From: Brumimicrobium salinarum | Lineage (GTDB): Bacteria; Bacteroidota; Bacteroidia; Flavobacteriales_D; Crocinitomicaceae | Direction of reading: 5' to 3' | Assembly (NCBI RefSeq): GCF_002844555.1 | Contig: NZ_PJNI01000003.1 | Coordinates: forward strand, 62,001 to 126,000 | Length of the DNA stretch: 64,000 nt | Notes under the pieces: generated by a model | Told to the model about the DNA's origin: nothing | The model's database searches: none | Seen by the model: the letters and a program-made list of their open reading frames with translations, nothing else | Position numbers and translations under genes: made by a program | In this document: piece by piece, positions 43,259 to 51,890 of the stretch | How the letters are laid out: every line of letters starts with the position of its first letter | How positions within the stretch are numbered: position 1 is the stretch's first letter

Positions 43259-45499
43259 ATGACTGTAATTAAAAACAAGCATAACGCAGTATTTGGGTTT
43301 GTCTTGCAAAGACTGACTAGTTTTTGGAGATCGAGTCATCTACTTTTGGCCGTTTTTTCTGGTGGTTTTTTACTTATTGCTTCGCTTACAGGAATAATTC
43401 TTTCAACAGCACCAGTTGTAGAACATTTCAATTCACCGAGTGATAAAAAAGCGGCCGACAGCATAAGTTTATCTCAATTTGTTCCTCAACTTAAAGAAGA
43501 ATTTATTGAAGTGTTTTCGGTTGAGGTAGATGAGGAAAAAGCTGTAAAAGTAGACGTTATTGGCTTTGATGAAAACAAAGACGGATCTTTTTATATTCAT
43601 CCGAGTTCAAGAGAAAAGATAGCTGAAATCCCTCCAAAAAATGAATTTTATACGTGGATCACGACTTTACACCGTTCGCTTTTCCTACATTCCACGGGAA
43701 GAATTTTAATGGGAATTACAGTTTTCTTGCTCTTGCTAACCTCCATAAGCGGAATTGCTCTTGTCATTAAACGCACCAATGGATTTAAAAATATTTTCTC
43801 GCATATCAAAAAGCAAAGCTCAGCTCAATATTACCATACCTTGCTTGGCCGATTCGCTTTTATTCCGATTGTGATCATGGCTTTTGCTGGAACTATTTTG
43901 TTTATAGACACGCAATTTAAACCAAAAGAAAATACAGAAATTCAACATTCACCAAGCTCAACAGAAGAAATAGCCTTGCGTGATTTTCCACTATTTCAAA
44001 ACACTTATTTATCGGATATAAAAACGCTTCACTTCCCCTTTTCAGCAGATGAAGAAGATTATTTTGAATTGATTCTCCATGACCGTAGCTTGAAAATTCA
44101 TCAATTTACTGGAGAGATAATCGCCGAGCGAAAAACTACGTGGTTTCAAAACCTGAATGCTTTATCCATGACGCTTCACACTGGGAAAGGACAATGGATT
44201 TGGTCAATTGTTCTGGGATTGATTTCAATCAACTTGCTTTACTTCATGTATTCTGGGACAAAAATTGCTTGGCGAAGAATGTTTTCGAAGTCTCGCAATG
44301 AAACAAGTCCTGAAAATGCAGAGTTCATCATTTTAATTGGTTCAGAAAATGGTTCTACTCAAAAATTTGGTCAACTTCTTTTCAATGCACTTAAAGAAGC
44401 CGGAAAATCTGTTTTTGTTGATGACATGAATCATTATCAAGAATATGCAAAGGCGAAACACCTCATTATTTTGACGTCCACTTATGGAAATGGTGATTCC
44501 CCTTTCAATGCCAGACATTTCCTTTCAAAAGTTGACAAAACAAATCAGAAAAATCGAATCAAAACACACATAATCGGATTTGGATCCATGATGTATCCGA
44601 AGTTTTGTCAATACGCTATTGATGTACATAAAAAACTTAGCGCTTCGAATGACTTTATTGTGAACTCCTCCCCTACCTTAATTGATGGTCGATCGCACAC
44701 AAGTTTCATGTTATCGCTTGAAGCATGGAAAAAGGAAAACGCATTAGAGTTTGAAGTTCCGCAAGAGAACAATAGAAAAAGGGTGAAATTATCAGCGTTT
44801 CAAGTCGTAGAAAAACAAATTGTCGATGATGGATACACCTTAACATTTACCTTAGAATTGAAACCACAAAGTCATCAACACTTTCAATCTGGAGATTTAT
44901 TAGCAATAGCACCACCTGGCGATGAAACTCCTCGCTATTATTCGATTGGAAAAACAAAAGAAGGAAATATACTTTTAAGCATCAAAAAACATAAGCTAGG
45001 CGAATGTTCTTCCTTTTTGTACAAACAAGAACCTGATGATATTATTTCAGCTTACATTAAGGTGAATAAACCCTTCCATTTACCTAAAAAAGGCAATGTT
45101 TTAATGATTGCCAATGGAACAGGGATTGCGCCATTCTTAGGAATGACCTCCATGTATTCCAAACAAAAAAAGACATTTTTCTTGGGTGGAAGAAATACTT
45201 TGAGTTTTAAATTGTATCATAAAATCATTCAACAAAACGAATCTACAGACATCTTCAACACTTTGCATTTTGCATTGTCGAAAGAGGAAGGCAATCAAAA
45301 GTACGTTCAAGATTTAGTCAAGGAACACAAGATAGAAGTTGCCCGATTGATCAAAAACAAAGGCAGCATCATGATTTGTGGATCCATAAAAATGAGAGAT
45401 GGCGTTTTGGAAGAATTAAAAAGGATATGCATCGAACACGGATTACCTCCATTGGAAAAACATATTGAAAAAGGAAGGATTTTGATGGATTGCTATTGA
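43259..45499 (+). CDS. PepSY-flavodoxin-FNR membrane reductase
   Basis: 746 aa fusion. The N-terminal 340 residues hold four membrane segments with PepSY-type periplasmic parts and paired His (TTLHRSLFLHSTGR, YYHTLLGRFAF) that could ligate heme. Residues of about 355-495 are a flavodoxin (ILIGSENGSTQKFGQL, STYGNGDSPF). Residues of about 505-746 are a ferredoxin-NADP reductase-like module (RYYSIG, IANGTGIAPFLGM, MICGSIKMRDGV). It should move electrons from NAD(P)H across the inner membrane, likely to reduce ferric iron or heme brought by the divergent receptor. Confidence 0.92.
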   Translation: MTVIKNKHNAVFGFVLQRLTSFWRSSHLLLAVFSGGFLLIASLTGIILSTAPVVEHFNSPSDKKAADSISLSQFVPQLKEEFIEVFSVEVDEEKAVKVDVIGFDENKDGSFYIHPSSREKIAEIPPKNEFYTWITTLHRSLFLHSTGRILMGITVFLLLLTSISGIALVIKRTNGFKNIFSHIKKQSSAQYYHTLLGRFAFIPIVIMAFAGTILFIDTQFKPKENTEIQHSPSSTEEIALRDFPLFQNTYLSDIKTLHFPFSADEEDYFELILHDRSLKIHQFTGEIIAERKTTWFQNLNALSMTLHTGKGQWIWSIVLGLISINLLYFMYSGTKIAWRRMFSKSRNETSPENAEFIILIGSENGSTQKFGQLLFNALKEAGKSVFVDDMNHYQEYAKAKHLIILTSTYGNGDSPFNARHFLSKVDKTNQKNRIKTHIIGFGSMMYPKFCQYAIDVHKKLSASNDFIVNSSPTLIDGRSHTSFMLSLEAWKKENALEFEVPQENNRKRVKLSAFQVVEKQIVDDGYTLTFTLELKPQSHQHFQSGDLLAIAPPGDETPRYYSIGKTKEGNILLSIKKHKLGECSSFLYKQEPDDIISAYIKVNKPFHLPKKGNVLMIANGTGIAPFLGMTSMYSKQKKTFFLGGRNTLSFKLYHKIIQQNESTDIFNTLHFALSKEEGNQKYVQDLVKEHKIEVARLIKNKGSIMICGSIKMRDGVLEELKRICIEHGLPPLEKHIEKGRILMDCY

Positions 45500-45616
45500 G
45501 TTAGGCTTGACGCTCTACTAATTTCATTACAACAGAAAAATAATAAACAAACATCAATCGAACTTCGAACGAAAAACACCAAAGAATTAATAATACCAGG
45601 CAGAATAAGCTACTGT

Positions 45617-45648
45617 TTTGTATAGTAATGCAACATTTGCTATCTTTC
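45617..45648 (+). promoter_or_regulatory. Bacteroidota-type promoter of the GIY-YIG gene
   Basis: TTTG (45617-45620), a 20-bp spacer and TATCTTTC (45641-45648), one base from TAnnTTTG. The start codon is at 45671. Confidence 0.55.
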
Positions 45649-45670
45649 CGAGCATTAAAATTCCGTTGAA

Positions 45671-46021
45671 ATGTCCAAAACAGAATATTCAGTTTACGTT
45701 GTTGAATTATCTAAAAAGGTTTTTTCAGAAAATGCGCGATTTAGAAATGCGAATCCACAATATAATGGTACAATGCAGTGCGTATATGTGGGAATGACGA
45801 GTAAAACTCCAGCAGAGCGATTTAAGCAACATAAAACAGGCTTTGTAAATAAAAAAGGATATAAACTTTCTGCAAATATTGTAGAGAAATATGGCAAATA
45901 CCTTCGACCAAGTTTGTATAATCATTTGAATCCAATTAAGACTCAGAGAGAAGCTTTGGCCATGGAGGAAGAGCTAGCAATAGATTTGCGCCGAAAGAAA
46001 TATGCTGTTTGGTTTAATTAG
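45671..46021 (+). CDS. Stand-alone GIY-YIG-like protein
   Basis: 116 aa. The two strands of the fold are YSVYVVEL (6-13) and CVYVGMTSKTPAERFKQHK (37-55), followed by an Arg and a helix with Glu (REALAMEEELAIDLRRKKY). This is the minimal GIY-YIG nuclease domain, but with VYV/VYVGMT in place of strict GIY/YIG. Role unknown (repair, restriction or mobile-element nuclease). It has its own promoter. Confidence 0.75.
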   Translation: MSKTEYSVYVVELSKKVFSENARFRNANPQYNGTMQCVYVGMTSKTPAERFKQHKTGFVNKKGYKLSANIVEKYGKYLRPSLYNHLNPIKTQREALAMEEELAIDLRRKKYAVWFN

Positions 46022-46060
46022 CTAATTGCGAAGTGTTCAATTGTCATCGGATTATTTAAC

Positions 46061-46224
46061 TCAATCTAACTTTTCTATTTCTTTTAAAACCTCAGCAGCT
46101 TCGTAGGCTTTTTGATCGCCCATTTTTCGATTTGATGTTGATAATTTATGCGATTCTTTTAATAGCTTCTCATATTAACTTCTAACTTTTCCTTCTCTGT
46201 TTTCTTTTTAAACAATCCAAACAT
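46061..46224 (-). pseudogene. Broken Lacal_2735-like small gene
   Basis: From the ATG at 46224 the frame reads MFGLFKKKTEKEKLE, then goes out of frame to a stop at 46159. Another frame continues YEKLLKESHKLSTSNRKMGD and QKAYEAAEVLKEIEKLD to TGA at 46061. Together they match the roughly 55-aa Lacal_2735-like family of Flavobacteria. A small indel near 46175-46181 separates the halves. Confidence 0.65.
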
Positions 46225-46306
46225 AAATTTTTAATTTATACTAAAACAGCGCAATACAACCTTTGGTTCGCAATCTTTACGTCCTCAAGAAGACAGAATG
46301 TTTTTA

Positions 46307-46981
46307 TTAGATTAATGAAACTCCATTTTCATCAGTGGTAAGGACTTCTGTCATGTAGTCGAAAAATGGTCGAATAGCTTTGAAAGCATCATTTACGTGG
46401 TCTACAAGTTGGTCAGATAAGACTAATTCATCGCTTAGAGCTTTAGAAAAGATAAATTGCTTTTTCCTGATTAAATCAATGTTTTGGTGTTCTTTGTCAA
46501 AGTCTCTTGGTGCTGTTTTCAATTCATCGCCTTGCAATTCACCCCAATGCTTGATGAGATTTCTGTCTTTTAAAATCTCACGTATTTCATCAGCATCCAT
46601 TTCGAACTCTTTCCTTATTCTCAACAAATCATCTTTTTCTGGCGCCCAAAATCCAGCACCAATAAAAGAGTTACCTGGTTCAAGATGCAAGTAATAACTT
46701 CCTCTTAAGTCAGGTTTAACTCTGATATAATTGGCACTGATATGAGTTTTATAAGGCGTTTTATCTTTTGAAAATCGAATGTCGCGGTAAATTCTAAAGA
46801 CTTTCAATCGTTGGATGCGGTCGTGCTCTTGAACTTTTACCATTAGATCTTCAAAAACCGCTTTTACCTCACTTTTAAGCGATTTGAATTCTGATTTATG
46901 TTCATTAAACCAATCTCTGTCGTTGTTTTTGGCTAATTTATTTAAGAATTTGAATGCTTCTTTGGGTACTTGTTTTGACAT
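46307..46981 (-). CDS. DUF2461-family protein
   Basis: 224 aa from the ATG at 46981 (a longer frame to 47011 adds 10 residues). FLNKLAKNNDRDWFNEHKSE and RDIRFSKDKTPYKTHISANY are the family's hallmark blocks. Soluble, widespread, no known activity. Stands alone. Confidence 0.92.
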   Translation of the reverse strand: MSKQVPKEAFKFLNKLAKNNDRDWFNEHKSEFKSLKSEVKAVFEDLMVKVQEHDRIQRLKVFRIYRDIRFSKDKTPYKTHISANYIRVKPDLRGSYYLHLEPGNSFIGAGFWAPEKDDLLRIRKEFEMDADEIREILKDRNLIKHWGELQGDELKTAPRDFDKEHQNIDLIRKKQFIFSKALSDELVLSDQLVDHVNDAFKAIRPFFDYMTEVLTTDENGVSLI

Positions 46982-47063
46982 TTCGATTTGCTTTATGGTT
47001 AAAATTAACAATCAAACTTGATTCTTATCAACTTAACAGCAAAATATGAGCAATGTTTTTCAA

Positions 47064-47366
47064 TTATCTTGCTTTGTTCATTTTTTTGACGACCCATTGT
47101 GTCAGCATTAAAAATAAGATTCCGCCTAAAAAAGAGACCATCAAGTTTATGGTAAACAATAACCAATTAACATTTCCTGTCTCCATAATTGCAAAAGGGT
47201 TAAAGCCTAATCTGCCAAATGACTTTATAAGTAAAATACTACCAAAAATGCCCACAATACTATTTCCTGTGAAACCTAAACTGAACTTGGGTTTTACTAA
47301 AGCAAAAAAGTGTGCTCCGAAAAACCCCGAAAAAATACTTAATATGGAGATTAATGTATGTGTCAT
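47064..47366 (-). CDS. Small membrane protein in the cyd operon
   Basis: 100 aa with three membrane segments (about 4-22, 33-50, 68-92). FTGNSIVGIFGSILL recalls the GlsB/YeaQ-type glycine zippers. It begins 9 bp after the cydB stop on the same strand, so it is likely co-transcribed with the oxidase. It is too large to be CydX; it may assist or merely share the transcript. Confidence 0.7.
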   Translation of the reverse strand: MTHTLISILSIFSGFFGAHFFALVKPKFSLGFTGNSIVGIFGSILLIKSFGRLGFNPFAIMETGNVNWLLFTINLMVSFLGGILFLMLTQWVVKKMNKAR

Positions 47367-47375
47367 TGTTCTCGA

Positions 47376-48452
47376 TTAATGTTCGCCGTAACTGTTGTCG
47401 TCCATTTTACCACTGAAAACACGATATTGTACAAACATGTAAATGGCAACTAGAATGATTGCAATAATGAACCAATATACTCCGACAGATAGACCATATT
47501 CTCCAGTGCTTGAATTATAAATCGTAAGTGAAGAAACTACATCGTTTGTAGAAGGTAAAACTTTGGGAAAAATCGATGCTACGGTTGTTGTTAGTCCACC
47601 AAATAAAAACAATGACGAAAATATAAATCCTGTTCCATCTTTTTTGAATGATTTAATTTTAAACAATCCAAGAAGTCCAATGATTGCAATCGAAGGGAAG
47701 ATGAAAAGCCATGGATGGTCCATAAAATTATGGAAAGGTAAAGCTTCTATTCTGTCCCATATTGACAAAGAAGTAATTACCAAAGCCAGCAGAACAAAAT
47801 TAAGTCTGAAAACTACCTTTTTTAATTTTTCGTTTATGCTTGAGTTTGTTTTAAAGATAATCCAATTCGCACCATGAATCAATAAAATAATTACACTAAT
47901 TACACCTAAAAGGAGCGTAAACCAGTCAATCACACCTAAATGTTCTGCTTGTGGACTGAATGTTGAGTTCCATAACGGTAAAAAGAAATAATGTCCTTCA
48001 TTTGCCGCAACTCCTTCACTTACCATTCCAAGGTTTACGCCTCTCACAACGTTTCCTAATGCTACTCCAAAGAATAATGCCAACAACAAACTTGAAATTC
48101 CAAAAGCTTTATCCCAAATGGCTTCCCAGATCGTATTTTTAATTTGTCCACGAAGTTCTAAACCAATTGCTCTGAAAATGAGCAACCACAAGATCATGAT
48201 CAGCGGCAAGTAAAAACCACTAAATGCTACAGCGTATAAAGTAGGAAAAGCAAAAAATAAAATTCCTCCTGCGGCAATTAGCCATACTTCATTGGCATCC
48301 CAAAATGGCCCGATTGATTTCGTTATAACTTTTTTGTCTTTGTCTTTTTTTGCGAAAAATAAGTGCACAATCCCTGCACCAAAGTCATAACCATCTAGAA
48401 TTATATAGACGGTTAACATGACCATTAAAACGATATACCAAAAAATCTCCAT
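47376..48452 (-). CDS. cydB: Cytochrome bd ubiquinol oxidase subunit II
   Basis: 358 aa with about eight or nine membrane segments. The opening VYIILDGYDFGAGIVHLFF and SIGPFWDANEVWLIAAGGILFF segments are diagnostic of CydB (no sequence longer than these is given). With CydA it forms a high-affinity quinol oxidase for low oxygen. Two bases separate it from cydA. Confidence 0.96.
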   Translation of the reverse strand: MEIFWYIVLMVMLTVYIILDGYDFGAGIVHLFFAKKDKDKKVITKSIGPFWDANEVWLIAAGGILFFAFPTLYAVAFSGFYLPLIMILWLLIFRAIGLELRGQIKNTIWEAIWDKAFGISSLLLALFFGVALGNVVRGVNLGMVSEGVAANEGHYFFLPLWNSTFSPQAEHLGVIDWFTLLLGVISVIILLIHGANWIIFKTNSSINEKLKKVVFRLNFVLLALVITSLSIWDRIEALPFHNFMDHPWLFIFPSIAIIGLLGLFKIKSFKKDGTGFIFSSLFLFGGLTTTVASIFPKVLPSTNDVVSSLTIYNSSTGEYGLSVGVYWFIIAIILVAIYMFVQYRVFSGKMDDNSYGEH

Positions 48453-48454
48453 GG

Positions 48455-49792
48455 TTAAACTGTTTTTTCTGTTTCTGGACCTTTATTAATTATTTTACCT
48501 GCTAAAAGCAAAAATAACAAGCCAAGCATGAAATAGAGTCCAATAAATCCAAGCAATGTAAATAAGGTGTTACCTGATGAAACGGTTGGTGAAACACCAT
48601 CAACTGTTCGGAGTAAATCGTAAACTAACCACGGTTGTCTTCCAAGTTCGGCGGTGTACCAACCTGTTGTATTGGCAATATACGGAAATGGTATCATGAA
48701 TAATAGCGTCCACAAGATCCATTTTGTTTTATATAATTTTTTTCTGAATAATTGTATGGTAGCAATGACCATTAAACCTATAAAAATAGTTCCTAATCCA
48801 ACCATAATATGATACGCATAATAAAGTCCTGGTACATTGGTCGGATGTAAACTCTCATCAAATTCATTTAATCCTTTCACTTCTTGTGTCCAGTTTTGAT
48901 AAGTCAAAAAGCTCAAAACATTAGGAACTGCAATTTTATTGTCGAGCTTTTTGTTCTCCATGTCAGGCTGACCAATTAAAACAATTTCAGCACCTCCTTT
49001 TTCAGTTTCAAAAATCCCTTCCATACCAGCAAAAGCTGCGGGTTGATATTTAGCAACGTTTTTTGCTGTCCAGTCTCCAGTTGGAAAAGCCACAAGAATA
49101 CTTGAAACTAAACCGAAAACCACTCCAGTTTTTACAAATAGTTTTCCAAATTGACTGTGTTTATTGTTGAGTAAATAAAAAGCTCCAACTCCCGCTACCA
49201 CAAAAGAAGAGGTAATTACAGAACCCATTTGATTGTGTAAGAAAGAAGGAATTAACCAAGGATTTGAAAATAAAGCACCGAAGTTCTTAAGTACGTATTT
49301 TCCATTTTCTAGAATTTCATACCCCACAGGATGTTGCATCCAAGAATGTGTTGCGATAATTAAAAAACCACTGGCCCAAGAACCTAAGAAAACTAAAAGA
49401 CCAGTAAGAAAGTGAAGTCGCTGTCCCAAAAGCTTTTCTCCAAACAAGAACAAACCTAAAAATGAAGACTCAAGAAAGAAGGAAAACATCCCTTCCATTG
49501 CCAAGGTTTGACCGATAATTCCACCGGTTAATTCAGAGAATTTAGCCCAATTGGTACCAAACTGAAACTCCATTGGAATTCCTGTGACTACTCCCATGGC
49601 AAAGTTCAAAGCGAAAATCTTCATCCAAAATTTGGCGGCATCATTGTATTGAACTAATTTGGTACGTAAAAATTTCCATTTGAAATAAACAATCATTAGG
49701 GAAAGCCCCATTGTCAATTGCGGAAATATGTAATGAAAAGTGATTGTAAATGCGAATTGCATTCTATCATAAAATATCATGTCTTCCATCAC
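48455..49792 (-). CDS. cydA: Cytochrome bd ubiquinol oxidase subunit I
   Basis: 445 aa, short Q-loop type. DRMQFAFTITFHYIFPQLTM contains the His near residue 19 that binds heme b595; NFAMGVVTGIPMEFQFGTNW carries the conserved Glu of the proton path; GWYTAELGRQPWLVYDLLRT is the signature GRQPW block. First gene of the cydAB operon; ATG at 49792 and 49789 are both possible. Upstream DNA to 49928 is AT-rich promoter space. Confidence 0.97.
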   Translation of the reverse strand: MMEDMIFYDRMQFAFTITFHYIFPQLTMGLSLMIVYFKWKFLRTKLVQYNDAAKFWMKIFALNFAMGVVTGIPMEFQFGTNWAKFSELTGGIIGQTLAMEGMFSFFLESSFLGLFLFGEKLLGQRLHFLTGLLVFLGSWASGFLIIATHSWMQHPVGYEILENGKYVLKNFGALFSNPWLIPSFLHNQMGSVITSSFVVAGVGAFYLLNNKHSQFGKLFVKTGVVFGLVSSILVAFPTGDWTAKNVAKYQPAAFAGMEGIFETEKGGAEIVLIGQPDMENKKLDNKIAVPNVLSFLTYQNWTQEVKGLNEFDESLHPTNVPGLYYAYHIMVGLGTIFIGLMVIATIQLFRKKLYKTKWILWTLLFMIPFPYIANTTGWYTAELGRQPWLVYDLLRTVDGVSPTVSSGNTLFTLLGFIGLYFMLGLLFLLLAGKIINKGPETEKTV

Positions 49793-49928
49793 TCAAGGTT
49801 TATTGAAATTCGATACAAAGTTAAGCAATTGCTAATTAACTGAATGTAATTATGGTTACATTAGAAAAAAGGTTTTATATATTTTCTTTGACTCTAAAAT
49901 AAAATAAACATTTTAAAAATATGCAATT

Positions 49929-50897
49929 CTAAATCACTCCAATTTCCTGCGAATGAGCAATCGCTTTTTTACTGTCGCGGAAATAACATGTCGATATATT
50001 CTGTTTCTCTATGACTTCAAGTGCTTCTTCGACTTTTTTGTCTTTGGTCTTTCCAGTTTGTCTTATGTAAACTGCTTTTACATTTTGTGGTAATTGCTTG
50101 CTGATATTTTGGTAAATAAAAACATCATGCTGCGTATCATCTCCCAGTAAAACGTATTCTAAGTCAGGGTAAAAATCGATAATGTTATTGATTTTGTCTA
50201 ATTTGTGGTTATGATTTCCTCTTCCTGTTTTGAAAAAATCTAAAACCCCTGTTTTGATTTGCTTTAATAATAAAACCGCTTTCGGCAACTCATGTAAACG
50301 GGTAAATTCAATAATGAAATCATATAAATTCCATTCGCTACTCGAAACATAAAAGAAGGAGTTGAAAGCATTTTCGTTGGCTTGTCCAAATCGACTTAAA
50401 GCTTGATAATGCGGTGTTACATCTGCAAAAACCTTACGTTTATTGACGTTTTTGAAAAGCATAATGTAGAGTTTCTTAAAGAATGAATCACTGTGTGAAA
50501 TCAAAAAGGTATCGTCAATATCAGAAATGATTCCATATTTACTTTTAAAAGGTTTCAGTACCTCACCTTTTTCTATGATACCATAATTATCTATTTGACA
50601 AGAAACAGAATATTCATGCCATCCACTTTCTATAAAATCTTCATAAGCTATTTCAAATTGAAAAAATCCATCTGAAGCGGTTGTAGTTTTGGTTTCTATG
50701 TTGCGAAAATTCAATACAACTTCTTGATTTTTTAAAGGTTTTATTCTGAATTTATGAATGATCGAGAATGCATTTCTAATTCCTTTTTTATCAATTTTGT
50801 ATTTATCAGGCGCCCAAGATTTAAAAGCATGTCCGAAAACGATTAAGCGTTCTTCATTCATGTATCCGCGATATAGTTTTAAATCTAATTTTGCCAT
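49929..50897 (-). CDS. App1-like phosphatidate phosphatase (DUF2183)
   Basis: 322 aa. The HAD-type nucleophile motif is SDIDDT (residues 125-130); YVSSSEWNLYDF and RGNHNHKLDKINNI precede LEYVLLGDDTQHD, the third HAD motif. This is the App1/DUF2183 layout, which dephosphorylates phosphatidate to diacylglycerol in yeast. The N-terminal beta domain (about 1-110) is typical of bacterial homologues. It is divergent from the lipid kinase gene with about 100 bp between. Confidence 0.9.
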   Translation of the reverse strand: MAKLDLKLYRGYMNEERLIVFGHAFKSWAPDKYKIDKKGIRNAFSIIHKFRIKPLKNQEVVLNFRNIETKTTTASDGFFQFEIAYEDFIESGWHEYSVSCQIDNYGIIEKGEVLKPFKSKYGIISDIDDTFLISHSDSFFKKLYIMLFKNVNKRKVFADVTPHYQALSRFGQANENAFNSFFYVSSSEWNLYDFIIEFTRLHELPKAVLLLKQIKTGVLDFFKTGRGNHNHKLDKINNIIDFYPDLEYVLLGDDTQHDVFIYQNISKQLPQNVKAVYIRQTGKTKDKKVEEALEVIEKQNISTCYFRDSKKAIAHSQEIGVI

Positions 50898-50999
50898 TTA
50901 TTCTTTTAATATTTCCCTTTTTGTGAACCCATAATTTTTAACAATAGAAGACTTCAATTGGTTTAAAATATTTAAATTTATTCAATCTTAAATGTAAAA

Positions 51000-51890
51000 A
51001 TGAAAAAAATCGAACATATACTTTTTGTTGTTAACCCAATTGCAGGAGACAATGACAAAACGGAACTCATTCATTTGGTTGAAAAGTCGCTTGAAGAGCG
51101 TAAAATTAAACTCACGATTTACAAAACAACGGGAGTAAATGATCAAGAACAGATTCAGCAAAAAGTTAAAGAAAATGATTTCGATTGCATTTTTGTTGCT
51201 GGTGGAGATGGAACGATAAAAATCGTAGCCGAAGGTGTACTCAATGAAGATGTTCCGCTCGCTTTATTTCCTTCGGGTTCAGCCAATGGATTTGCCTTAA
51301 ATTTTGACATACCAGAAACACCTCAAGAACAATTGGAGGTCGCTTTAAACGGTAAAGTTGAGCACATTGATGTATTGAAAATCAATGATCACATCAGTTT
51401 ACATCTAGCAGATTTTGGGGTAAATGCTGACTTGATAAAAAACTATGACAAATCACAATTGCGCGGAAAGATGGGTTATCTCATGCAATCTATTCCCACT
51501 TTAATGAAAAGCGAACATCCTTACACTTTTAAAATTGTTTCAGAAGAAACTTCAAAAACGGTTGAAGCTTCAGTTTTATCTATTGCTAATTGCCAAAAGT
51601 ATGGAACGGGCGCTTGTATTAATCCACAAGGAAAAACCAATGATGGACAATTTGAGATTATTGCTTTTAAGAATTTAAACTTAATTGAAATCATTAAAAC
51701 TTTCACCGATCAAATTGATTTGAATCCTGATTTCGCAGAAGTTTTAAGTGTCAAAAGTGCTGAGGTTTTTTGTGAACATGCTGTGTCATTTCAAATTGAT
51801 GGAGAGTACTTAGGAAAATTGAAAAATGTTAAGGTGAAATTATTAAACCAAGCAATACCATTAATGGTTCCCACGTTTTATTCATCATAA
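51000..51890 (+). CDS. Diacylglycerol kinase-family lipid kinase (YegS/BmrU type)
   Basis: 296 aa. Nucleotide-binding signature VAGGDGTIKIVAEGV (the GGDGT block), followed by LFPSGSANGFALNFDIP, the family's GTxNDFAR position, and a C-terminal KLKNVKVKLL strand. Such kinases phosphorylate diacylglycerol or related lipids. Encoded divergently from the phosphatidate phosphatase, and its end overlaps the sulfatase gene end by 13 bp. Confidence 0.92.
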   Translation: MKKIEHILFVVNPIAGDNDKTELIHLVEKSLEERKIKLTIYKTTGVNDQEQIQQKVKENDFDCIFVAGGDGTIKIVAEGVLNEDVPLALFPSGSANGFALNFDIPETPQEQLEVALNGKVEHIDVLKINDHISLHLADFGVNADLIKNYDKSQLRGKMGYLMQSIPTLMKSEHPYTFKIVSEETSKTVEASVLSIANCQKYGTGACINPQGKTNDGQFEIIAFKNLNLIEIIKTFTDQIDLNPDFAEVLSVKSAEVFCEHAVSFQIDGEYLGKLKNVKVKLLNQAIPLMVPTFYSS

